A stretch of DNA of 10,221 nucleotides from UBA5070 sp035604215 (GTDB lineage Bacteria > Fibrobacterota > Fibrobacteria > UBA5070), in assembly GCA_035604215.1 (NCBI GenBank), contig DATNIW010000138.1, positions 1 to 10,221 of the forward strand, read 5' to 3'. Position 1 is the stretch's first letter. The number at the start of each line of letters is the position of its first letter. The position numbers and the translations under genes are program-made. Below the pieces are notes generated by a model, which was not told the DNA's origin, searched no databases, and was given only the letters and a program-made list of their open reading frames with translations. Below, piece after piece: positions 1 to 6,542 of the stretch.

Positions 1-1
1 G

Positions 2-286
2 GCGGGTGATCCGGATGGAGTGCGCCTCCTATTTGCCTTCTGGGTCGTCGAGGGTAGATTGGATTCCATGCAACAGGACGATCTGAACCAACGGCTCAAG
101 GAGCGTGAAATGCCGGAAATCATCGATTGGTGGCGACAGGAAGGAATTGACATCGGCCTCTCCAAAGGTCGGACCGAGGGAGTCCTTGCGACCAAGCTGG
201 AGGACGCCCGCAAGATGCGCGAACACGGCATCGCCTGGGAGATCGTCACCGACGTCACTGGCCTGAAGCCCGAAGATTTGGCGTAA
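2..286 (+). CDS. C-terminal fragment of Rpn/PD-(D/E)XK nuclease-like protein (5' end outside window)
   Basis: The reading frame is already open at base 2 (A-G-D-P-D-G-V-R...) and ends at TAA 284-286, so only about 94 C-terminal residues are visible. The GTG at 20 is probably an internal Val codon and not a start. The visible part has a charged linker with EGIDIGLSKGRTEG, recalling the EG-rich tails of Rpn (recombination-promoting nuclease, formerly 'transposase_31') proteins. It ends in a helical piece, DARKMREHGIAWEIVTDVTG, matching the usual 'A..M...G...E.I..VTGL' ending of that family. Full-length relatives are around 300 residues, with the PD-(D/E)XK nuclease core in the N-terminal half, which cannot be seen here. 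The assignment therefore rests on the tail alone. Other proteins with EG-rich tails are possible. Confidence 0.55.
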   Translation, partial: AGDPDGVRLLFAFWVVEGRLDSMQQDDLNQRLKEREMPEIIDWWRQEGIDIGLSKGRTEGVLATKLEDARKMREHGIAWEIVTDVTGLKPEDLA

Positions 287-365
287 CCCATTTCGCGCAC
301 CGATAACTCCGCTCAGCCCACTCCCCAAACCAGACGGTATCACAACCCCCACCGCCACGGCTGGT

Positions 366-384
366 CCCTGAGCCTGTCGAAGGG
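366..384. repeat. CCCTGAGCCTGTCGAAGGG palindromic intergenic motif
   Basis: CCCTGAGCCTGTCGAAGGG has CCCT/AGGG ends and an imperfectly self-complementary middle. From memory, close variants (CCCTTCGACAGGCTCAGGG on the other strand) recur between genes in many unrelated bacterial genomes. Only one copy lies in this window, so its repeat status here is inferred. Confidence 0.4.
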
Positions 385-451
385 CGCCGTGCAGGTGGGT
401 GCGCAAATTCTGAGGCACCGCCAACCTCACCGCGTGAGCCGTTCAATCTCG

Positions 452-690
452 TTGGGGTGTGGGGGGCGGTAGTCCCCCGCAAGGCGCGGGATTCCCAAGG
501 GCCGCGCCCGGTCCTTGGGCCGCCGGAGGCAAGGCGAGGTCCAGGGGAGAAGGCCGTCAGGGTTCCCATTGGGCGTTCGCCCGATGGGAGGGCGTGCGAA
601 GCCCCTGGCGCAGGTACAGGGCTGCGGAAGCCCTGTAAATCAAGCCGCACCGCAGGTGCAGAACAGAACGCCGCGCCGCAGGCGCAAGAA
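452..690. other. Chain of GC-rich hairpins in gene-free region (possible structured RNA or intergenic repeat element)
   Basis: The gene-free stretch 287-717 separates the nuclease-like tail from the convergent 3' end of the PfkB operon. Its second half is dense in inverted repeats: GGGGG 461-465 with CCCCC 474-478; CCCGC 476-480 with GCGGG 486-490; CCCAAGG 494-500 with CCTTGGG 513-519; CCAGGGG 541-547 with CCCCTGG 602-608, enclosing CCCATTGGGCG 565-575 paired with CGCCCGATGGG 578-588; ACAGGGCT 616-623 with AGCCCTGT 629-636; then two GCA-loop hairpins (647-659, 673-685). No hairpin is followed by a T-run on either strand, so none is a standard intrinsic terminator. Open frames across it have no recognisable protein and no convincing start. 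It could be a non-coding RNA, a genome-wide repeat element or a remnant of mobile DNA. Confidence 0.45.
644..685. repeat. Two 16-base hairpin units, 26-base period, with a compensatory base pair
   Basis: GCCGCACCGCAGGTGC (644-659) and GCCGCGCCGCAGGCGC (670-685) are direct repeats that each fold into a 5-bp stem with a GCA loop. They differ at two positions only, and these pair with each other (A-T in the first stem, G-C in the second), so both stems stay perfect. Each unit is followed by an A-rich spacer. Confidence 0.5.
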
Positions 691-717
691 AGAAGTCGCC
701 CGCGCCAGCGCCCCCCC

Positions 718-1854
718 TTACGGCGCCGGACAGTCCGCCAATCGACCCTCGGCCCAGTTCTCCTGGAACGCGAGCAGTTCCCCGAAGCTGGGGCTGCGCC
801 CGATCCGCACGTAGGTGCCCGATGTGCACACGCCGGTCCAGAGGCACTGTTCCAGCGGGAGTCCCGCGAGATGACCCGCCGTGAAGCCGCCGTTGAAGTG
901 GTCGCCAGCGCCCGTGGTCAGCACCGGCTTGGCGCAAAAGGGTCCGGGCACGCCCGCCGAGACCCCGCCCACGAAGGCCGAAGCGTAGGCCACCATGTGG
1001 ATGACCACGCCGTGGATGCCCATCTTGTCGGCGATGCGCTTGGACGCGGTCTTCCCACCTTCCACCGAATCCTGGGGAACCTCCGCGATGCCAAGCACCT
1101 CGGAGACCTGTTCGGCCTCGCGGAGGTTCACGCCCAGGATCACCTTGGCCTTCTTCTGGAGCACGCTGAACAGGTTCAGCACCTCCAGCAGATCCTGCTT
1201 GGGGCGCTTCTCCGGATCGGCGAGATCGATGAAGATGGTCAGGTTCGGCGACACGGGGAGCACCTTCTCCATCTCCACCAGGAGCGGGGTCATCTCGGTG
1301 AGCTGGGTCCAGTTGGTGGCCGCCAGGATCTGTCCCCCAAAGAGGACCTCGTCGCGGCGCTTCCCCAGGGCCTGCACCAGGTTGGGCCAGTTCATGTCGC
1401 GCATGGTGCCGGGCTTGCCCAGCATCAATTTCCCGTCGGTGAATTCCAGCGCCTGGGTGAATCCGGGATCGCCCGCCGAGATCATCTCGATGTTGGGGAG
1501 GTCCAGGGCGAGCTTCTCGAACACCGCCTGAAGGGGTTTCCCCATCAGCCCCACGCACACGATCTTCGGGCCCAGCGATCCCAGGGCGGAGGCCATGAGG
1601 GGGCCGTTGCCGCCCAGCTTCTGGCGAAGCGGGACCAGTTCGATGTTGGCGCTCTTCCCGGCGGCGGACAGGATCCGTTTTCCCAGCGCCTCGATGGTGG
1701 GGATGGGGACGTAGGTGTCCTTGTCGGAGCGGACGTCCACGGCGTGGATGATCTCGTCGATGAATCCGTCGAATCCGATGGTGGCCTTGGACGCGGACAG
1801 ACGCTCCGCGGAGTCGGAGAGGGCTTGGCGGGCGGCGAGCAGGCGATCCTTCAC
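718..1854 (-). CDS. PfkB-family (ribokinase-like) carbohydrate kinase
   Basis: This encodes 378 residues, starting at GTG 1854-1852 and ending at TAA 720-718. An AAGGA site (1867-1863) lies 8 bases upstream, and the GTG overlaps the stop of the STAS gene (GTGA), so translation is probably coupled. It should phosphorylate a sugar or nucleoside-type hydroxyl from ATP in the cytosol. The N-terminal substrate-side motif GFDGFIDEI is at 27-35 and the Gly-rich GGNGP at 81-85. The PfkB signature TTGAGDHFNGGF is at 313-324, with the anion-hole glycines and the catalytic base Asp318. Family membership and catalytic competence look sound. The substrate cannot be read from the sequence. It is the last gene of a three-gene operon, whose other members are signalling-type proteins; this is unusual company for a sugar kinase and may mean a regulated or regulatory role. 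Confidence 0.9.
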   Translation of the reverse strand: MKDRLLAARQALSDSAERLSASKATIGFDGFIDEIIHAVDVRSDKDTYVPIPTIEALGKRILSAAGKSANIELVPLRQKLGGNGPLMASALGSLGPKIVCVGLMGKPLQAVFEKLALDLPNIEMISAGDPGFTQALEFTDGKLMLGKPGTMRDMNWPNLVQALGKRRDEVLFGGQILAATNWTQLTEMTPLLVEMEKVLPVSPNLTIFIDLADPEKRPKQDLLEVLNLFSVLQKKAKVILGVNLREAEQVSEVLGIAEVPQDSVEGGKTASKRIADKMGIHGVVIHMVAYASAFVGGVSAGVPGPFCAKPVLTTGAGDHFNGGFTAGHLAGLPLEQCLWTGVCTSGTYVRIGRSPSFGELLAFQENWAEGRLADCPAP

Positions 1855-2201
1855 TTCTGGTTTCCTTCGGGAATGCTGTCGATGTCGGGATGGAGGGGAA
1901 TCAGCCGGTGCATGTCGGCGACAAGCAAGGTCTCGAGCACGTCGCCGGGAGGACAGACCAGATGGAGCGACCGGCCCGATCCCCCCACCCTGGACTGGCA
2001 GCGGACGAGTTCGCCGATGGCGCCGGAAGACACCAACCGGACCATCGAGAAGTCGACCGCGCAAACGGGTTCCGGCGCGGACACCAGCGTTTCGAAGGCT
2101 TCCCGCATGGACTCCCGCGTGCCGAGCGTCATCTCCCCCTCCAGGCGCAACAGCGCCAGTCCGGAACGGGGTCTCTCGGTCTTCCAGGAAAATCCCGGCA
2201 T
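1851..2201 (-). CDS. Single-domain STAS protein (anti-sigma factor antagonist type)
   Basis: This encodes 116 residues, starting at ATG 2201-2199, which overlaps the upstream stop by one base (TGATG). A perfect AGGAGG (2214-2209) lies 7 bases before the start. The STAS fold is suggested by the strand 'LALLRLEGEMTLGT' near 15-28, the strand 'VCAVDFSMVRLVSSGAIGEL' at 46-65, and the later segment 'RSLHLVCPPGDVLETLLVADM'. In SpoIIAA/RsbV-type antagonists, the Ser in the D-S-S-G-like motif is phosphorylated by an anti-sigma kinase; the equivalent here is VSSG at 57-60, so Ser58/Ser59 are the candidates. Length is normal for the family. No anti-sigma kinase, PP2C phosphatase or sigma factor is visible in this operon, though the divergent operon encodes a Ser/Thr kinase. 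Whether the protein controls a sigma factor or another partner is unknown. Confidence 0.85.
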   Translation of the reverse strand: MPGFSWKTERPRSGLALLRLEGEMTLGTRESMREAFETLVSAPEPVCAVDFSMVRLVSSGAIGELVRCQSRVGGSGRSLHLVCPPGDVLETLLVADMHRLIPLHPDIDSIPEGNQK

Positions 2202-4351
2202 CAGATGTCCTCCTGCCACTTCTGCGATAGCTTGGCCATGATTTCCTTCAGTCCGTCCGATTCCGAGTGGTCGAAGCTCGAAAGCCCCAGACGGGGACGC
2301 ACCCACAACCGCTGGCCTCCGGGCAGGGCGATTTCCCTGGCCAGACGCTCGCGGATCTTCCTGACCACGAGATCGGAATTCGCCTCCACCGTCATGGGGA
2401 GCACGATCAGGATCCTGTTGAACCCCAGGGTACCCACGAAATCCACGTCGCGAAGCATGGAACGCAGGTCGCCCAGCAGGATGTGGAACAGTCCGCGCAA
2501 TTCGGTGCCGTTCTTCTCCACCGCCTCGCGATCCTCGGGAAGTCCCTGGAAGGAGAGGAGCAGCGCCGAGAAGGGGACCCCGTACCGGGAGGCCCGCCGC
2601 GCTTCGTAGCGCAGGAAGAATTCCGTCACCGCCTTGGGGTAGACCCCCTGGGGCAGGTCGCGCGAGGCCGTGCGTTCCCGCTCCTCCAGGATCCGCATCC
2701 GCACCCGCTCGGCGATCTGCTGTCCCACCTGGCGGGCGAGTTCGTCCACCCCCACGATCTGGAAGGCCATCTCCATGATGCCTTCGATCTCGGACTCGTC
2801 GTGGACCAGTTCGCCCAGGGTGGCGGCCTTGGATTCGATGGTCGCCTCGGAATCGCGGAGCTGGTGCGCCAGCACCCTGGCCTTCAGGTCGCCGAGCGTG
2901 CGCTGGGCCCGGAGGTCCAGCTTGCGGAGCGCGTTGTGCTTGAGCTCGGGAGGCATGTCCTGCCCGGACAGTTCCTGTCTCACCTCGGCCTGGAGCCGGT
3001 CGTAGGAGCGCACCGCCTCCACCGAACCCTGCAACCCCTGCGCCGAGGATTCCGCCAGCCGGTCGCCGGCCCGGTCGATGCTGTCCAGCAGGGCCTGGAT
3101 GGAAGCGTCGGATCCCGGGTCCCCGCCCCCGCGGCGGATCTCGGAGGCGACCACCAGGAGCTTGGCCGCGGACTTGGGATCGCGTCGCAGCTCGCCCAGG
3201 ATCTCGTCGGGACTGACGCCCATCTCCGCCGCCGCCGCCGCCAGTTCCTCCAGGGCCTTGTCGCCCTGGACCACCGCGGAAAGCTCCTTCACCATCCCGT
3301 ACCACAGGGTGAGGTCGTGGCCGGCGGCCAGGAAGGCCTCCTTCAGCTTGGGGAGGATCCTGCGGAGTTCCTTCTTCCCGGGGACCACCCGACCCAGCAC
3401 CTGGGAGACCCGGCGGGCGTTCCCCTTGGAGGCGCGGTACTCTTCCAGGATGATCTTGCAGACGGTCTCGTCGAAGGCCGCGTCGGTGGCCGCTTCCACC
3501 TCCTCCTCCGCGAGACCCTGTTCCAGCGACTGCTGGGACTTCACCAGGCCGATCATCTCCGACCGCATGGCGTAGATCCCCGCCAAAAGCTCCTCCACGG
3601 AGAATCCCTGGACGGTCCGCTGGGTGGCGAAATGCGACAGCACGTTGAGCACCATCTTGCCCATGCCGTCTGCGCGCGCCTGGGGGGCGAGCCCCTTGGT
3701 GCCGTCGATCGCGGCCCTGCCCAGGGCCTGGGGATCGGCGAGCAGCTGCACCAGCGCGACGTTCCCTTCCAGTTCCTGGGCCGTCAGCCGGCCGACCATG
3801 GCGCGCAGGACGATGTCCTCGAACCGCTCTTCCCCGCTCCGGGGACCCCCGGAAGCGGCGATGTCCCCGATGGAGCCGCCGCCGCCGGCATCGCCCCGCA
3901 CGGAGCGCAGGAGGACCTCGTTGACTTCCAGGTGGTTGCCGCCGTGGGCTTGGTAATAGCGCAGGAAGGCGGCCGCGTCGGAATGGGTCAGGGACGAGGC
4001 GTCCACCAGGACGGAGAAGTCCTGGGCGTCGAATCCCTGGCCCAGCGAGATGGACTCCACGTGGAATCTCCGCAGATGGTCGGCGATGCGGCGGTTGTTG
4101 GGCTGGTACATGACATCGGCCCCGTCGACGAAGAACATCGCCTCCAGGAGCTGGATGTTGATGGAGCCCTTCTTCTGGAGGTCGGCCCGGAACAGCTCCC
4201 ACACGCGAGGGATGGTTTCCCGGACCAGGGGATGGTCGACGGAGTAGGAGAAGCAACGGTTGTACAGGAGGTTCCAGCCGCGGACCAGGAGTTCCGCATC
4301 CTTCCTGCCGTTCTGGCCGACCCCTTCGAGGACGACTTGGGGTTCCGACAT
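2201..4351 (-). CDS. Large cytosolic protein with degenerate C-terminal GGDEF-like domain
   Basis: This encodes 716 residues from ATG 4351-4349, with GGAGG (4363-4359) 7 bases upstream; it is the first gene of the minus-strand operon. Residues about 20-115 resemble an N-terminal region I know from HEAT-repeat and HD-GYP-type proteins ('YNRCFSYSVDHPLVRETIPR...', '...ISLGQGFDAQDFSVLVDA'). The middle (about 170-560) is mostly predicted helix, rich in Ala, Glu and Leu. Residues about 565-716 align by pattern with a diguanylate cyclase fold: 'FFLRYEARRASRYGVPFSALLLSF', then 'DLRSMLRDVDFVGTLGFNRILIVLP', and the final 'VRPRLGLSSF' strand. The active-site GG(D/E)EF is replaced by TLGFNR at 641-646, so c-di-GMP synthesis is not expected. 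No signal peptide or membrane segment is seen. A scaffolding or sensing role is inferred from the dead domain and from coupling to the STAS gene. Confidence 0.75.
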   Translation of the reverse strand: MSEPQVVLEGVGQNGRKDAELLVRGWNLLYNRCFSYSVDHPLVRETIPRVWELFRADLQKKGSINIQLLEAMFFVDGADVMYQPNNRRIADHLRRFHVESISLGQGFDAQDFSVLVDASSLTHSDAAAFLRYYQAHGGNHLEVNEVLLRSVRGDAGGGGSIGDIAASGGPRSGEERFEDIVLRAMVGRLTAQELEGNVALVQLLADPQALGRAAIDGTKGLAPQARADGMGKMVLNVLSHFATQRTVQGFSVEELLAGIYAMRSEMIGLVKSQQSLEQGLAEEEVEAATDAAFDETVCKIILEEYRASKGNARRVSQVLGRVVPGKKELRRILPKLKEAFLAAGHDLTLWYGMVKELSAVVQGDKALEELAAAAAEMGVSPDEILGELRRDPKSAAKLLVVASEIRRGGGDPGSDASIQALLDSIDRAGDRLAESSAQGLQGSVEAVRSYDRLQAEVRQELSGQDMPPELKHNALRKLDLRAQRTLGDLKARVLAHQLRDSEATIESKAATLGELVHDESEIEGIMEMAFQIVGVDELARQVGQQIAERVRMRILEERERTASRDLPQGVYPKAVTEFFLRYEARRASRYGVPFSALLLSFQGLPEDREAVEKNGTELRGLFHILLGDLRSMLRDVDFVGTLGFNRILIVLPMTVEANSDLVVRKIRERLAREIALPGGQRLWVRPRLGLSSFDHSESDGLKEIMAKLSQKWQEDI

Positions 4352-4392
4352 CGCGCATCCTCCGGTTCCGTCGGCGCAGTTTCTAATCTGCG
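4352..4392. promoter_or_regulatory. 41-base divergent intergenic region
   Basis: Only 41 bases separate the two divergent starts, so the promoters of both operons must overlap each other or lie inside the opposite gene. On the minus side GGAGG (4363-4359) serves the 716-residue gene. On the plus side no Shine-Dalgarno site precedes the start. TAATCT (4384-4389) resembles a -10 box whose transcript would begin close to the GTG start codons, but no good -35 element is present. Confidence 0.3.
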
Positions 4393-5640
4393 GTGGTGTT
4401 GAAAGATAAGCCCATCCTATCGCCTTTCTGGCTCTTGCGCCCGTCCCGGTTCACATCGGCGCGGACCTTTCCCTTCCCGGCGGCTCTCGGTTGGTGGGCG
4501 CTCATCCAGGTCCTGGCGTGGCTGGAGCCGGTCCCGCCGGAATTGGACATCCAGTTCCACTGGAAGTATCTCGCCTCCCAACATCTCTGCGCCATCCTCG
4601 CGCAGTTCCTGCTGCCCCTGGTCTTCGTGCCCTTCCTCCCCAAGACCCTCCCCGGCGGAAGAACGCTCACCCTGTGGAGGCTTTCCCTGGGCGCCTCCTT
4701 CTGGTACCTCTGGGCCTTTCCGCTGACCTTCCTCTTCACCGGGATCAAGGCCACGGTGGCGCTCGAGCTGGTGCAGCCGCTCCTTTGGGCTGGGACGATG
4801 GCGTGGATGGCGGGAACACGCGCCGAAACCGGACCGTGGAAGCGGTGGGGGATTCGCTCCTGCGGCCTGGTTTGGCTGTTCATCGGAACCATCCTCTTCC
4901 AGTTGATTCCGGATTCCCAAGCCATGGCCCACTTCAAGATGGACAACGTCCAGTCGGGGCGGGTGTGTTCCGGCATCCCCGATCTGCCGAACGGGGCGGC
5001 GATCCAGGCCGATTGGACCCTGGTCGGAGACCCCCAGACCGTCTCCGCCCAACGGCTGGCGCTCGGCGATCGCCAGAAGATCCTGGCGAGCAGTCCGGGA
5101 AGGGTACGGGTGCTGGTGGACGGTTCCGGCGCCCCTCCCGCACCGGAAGACACTTCCGGAAGCTTGGAGATGCCGTCCACCGACGGTGCCCCCTTGCTGG
5201 ACCTGGCGGCCCAGGTTCCTCCCGGCCCCGACAGCACGCGGCTCCTGGTCCTGCACCATCTGGTCCACGGGTCCATCCGCTACGTGCGGACCTACTTCCC
5301 CGGAACTCCGAGCGAGATCCTCCTCCGGCGCACCGGGGACTGCAAGGCCTTCGCCGAGGTCTTCTGCGCCGCGGCCAGGCACCTGGGCATGCGGTCCAAG
5401 GTGGTGCACGGGCTTTTGGCGGGGCCCGACGGGTATTACGCCCACGCCTGGGTCACCGTCCAGACGACCCATGGCTGGCAGGACTGGGACCCGACCTCGT
5501 CCGATCCGTTTCCGGACGCCCGATACCTCCGATTTTCCGTTCCGCGCGAGGCTTCCGGCGCCTTCGACGGCGAACTCGCCATCTTCTCGTTGGATTCCGT
5601 CCGCATGACCGCCCGGGCGGGCATAGATTTGACCCGGTGA
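4393..5640 (+). CDS. Membrane protein with transglutaminase-like domain
   Basis: This encodes up to 415 residues. Three consecutive candidate starts (GTG 4393, GTG 4396, TTG 4399) are available and none has a Shine-Dalgarno site, so the exact start is uncertain by two codons. Five hydrophobic segments, at about 30-45, 63-83, 97-118, 122-141 and 156-173, anchor it in the membrane. A roughly 100-residue linker follows, then a transglutaminase-like domain at about 280-400. The papain-like triad is visible: Cys317 in TGDCKAFAEVFC, His351 in YYAHAWV and Asp366 in DWDPTSSD. The domain is usually a thiol protease/peptidase or amide transferase. An odd number of helices would place the N-terminus and the catalytic domain on opposite sides; which side is not clear. 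Its stop overlaps the kinase gene (GTGA), implying co-expression. The substrate is unknown. Confidence 0.85.
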   Translation: MVLKDKPILSPFWLLRPSRFTSARTFPFPAALGWWALIQVLAWLEPVPPELDIQFHWKYLASQHLCAILAQFLLPLVFVPFLPKTLPGGRTLTLWRLSLGASFWYLWAFPLTFLFTGIKATVALELVQPLLWAGTMAWMAGTRAETGPWKRWGIRSCGLVWLFIGTILFQLIPDSQAMAHFKMDNVQSGRVCSGIPDLPNGAAIQADWTLVGDPQTVSAQRLALGDRQKILASSPGRVRVLVDGSGAPPAPEDTSGSLEMPSTDGAPLLDLAAQVPPGPDSTRLLVLHHLVHGSIRYVRTYFPGTPSEILLRRTGDCKAFAEVFCAAARHLGMRSKVVHGLLAGPDGYYAHAWVTVQTTHGWQDWDPTSSDPFPDARYLRFSVPREASGAFDGELAIFSLDSVRMTARAGIDLTR

Positions 5641-6542
5641 ATCCAGCCCAGCCCAACCAGAAAAGCCAGATGGTGCAGGGGACCACGGTCCTGCCCTCCG
5701 GCGAGACCCTGGGAAACTTCACCTTGTTGAAGATGGTGGGTCGGGGAAGCATGGGAGCGGTGTACACGGCCTGGCAGAAGGGCCTCTCCCGGCAGGTGGC
5801 CGTCAAGATCCTGATGAAGAACCGGTTCGACCAGCTCGTGACCCCGGAGCGTTTCATGCAGGAAGCCGAGACCGCGGCGAACCTCGAGCACCCGAACATC
5901 GTGCCCGTCTACGGCCAGGGCGAACGCGACGACTGCATCTGGTTCGCGATGCAGTACCTGGAGGGCCCGTCGCTCGCGGAATGGGCCCGCCAGCGCAGAC
6001 ACCATCCTCTGCCCTCCAAGCGCGGGATCTCCCTTCCCGAAATCCAGGGCATCGGGAAACAGATCCTGTCCGCCCTGGCCCACGCCCATTCCCGCGGGGT
6101 GGTGCACCGCGACATCAAGCCCGAGAACATCCTGTGGGCGGACCACGCCACGCGCGCCATGGTGACGGATTTCGGCCTGGCCAGCGTGACCTACTTCACC
6201 CACGAGGCCGAGAAGCACTTCATCCTGGGTTCGCCCCTCTACGTCTCGCCGGAACAGGCCCGCGGCGACGATCTCGACGGTCGGGCCGACCTGTTCTCCC
6301 TGGGCTGCGTCCTGCTGGAACTGGTCCTGGGACATCTCCCCGTCCGCGTGGAACGGCCGGAGCGCATCTTCCGGACCCGCGCCTGCGAGGACCCGAACAT
6401 GTTCACCGGCGGCCCCCGGCAGATCCGACCCGATCTTCCCGAAGCCTGGGACCTCTTCCTGCGCAAGGCCCTGGCCCCTTCGTGCCCACGGCGCTTCGCG
6501 GACGCCGAAGAAATGCTCGCGGCCCTGGAACGGATCCATTGA
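5637..6542 (+). CDS. Eukaryote-like Ser/Thr protein kinase (Hanks type), kinase domain only
   Basis: This encodes 301 residues from GTG 5637, which overlaps the preceding TGA by three bases; ATG 5670 is an alternative start 11 residues later, and neither has a strong ribosome site. All core kinase motifs are present: Gly loop GRGSMG at 35-40, ATP-anchoring Lys57 in VAVKIL, Glu76 as the likely salt-bridge partner, catalytic HRD at 157-159 within VVHRDIKPENIL, metal-binding DFG at 178-180, and an activation segment ending SPEQARG. It should be an active cytosolic kinase transferring ATP phosphate to Ser/Thr. The protein ends right after the kinase fold: there is no transmembrane helix, PASTA repeats or sensor domain. 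Signal input may therefore come from the overlapping membrane transglutaminase-like protein. Candidate substrates by context are the repeat protein downstream and the STAS protein across the divergent promoter; both are inference. Confidence 0.93.
   Translation: MNPAQPNQKSQMVQGTTVLPSGETLGNFTLLKMVGRGSMGAVYTAWQKGLSRQVAVKILMKNRFDQLVTPERFMQEAETAANLEHPNIVPVYGQGERDDCIWFAMQYLEGPSLAEWARQRRHHPLPSKRGISLPEIQGIGKQILSALAHAHSRGVVHRDIKPENILWADHATRAMVTDFGLASVTYFTHEAEKHFILGSPLYVSPEQARGDDLDGRADLFSLGCVLLELVLGHLPVRVERPERIFRTRACEDPNMFTGGPRQIRPDLPEAWDLFLRKALAPSCPRRFADAEEMLAALERIH

Noticed and set aside
616..636. Hairpin ACAGGGCT/AGCCCTGT as terminator for the minus-strand operon
   Set aside because: No T-run follows on either strand, so it does not meet the pattern of an intrinsic terminator.
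457..2241. A 594-codon plus-strand open frame through the hairpin region and opposite the pfkB and STAS genes
   Set aside because: The opposite strand carries unmistakable PfkB and STAS motifs, and the frame begins inside hairpin DNA without a ribosome site.
1851..4358. An 835-codon minus-strand frame ending in the STAS protein
   Set aside because: Only its last 116 codons are real. The upstream part is an off-frame reading of the 716-residue gene, and AGGAGG with ATG 2201 marks the true start.
2267..4402. A 711-codon plus-strand open frame opposite the GGDEF-like gene
   Set aside because: It is His/Gly/Gln-rich with no domain, while the minus strand carries a coherent protein with a ribosome site and coupled neighbours.
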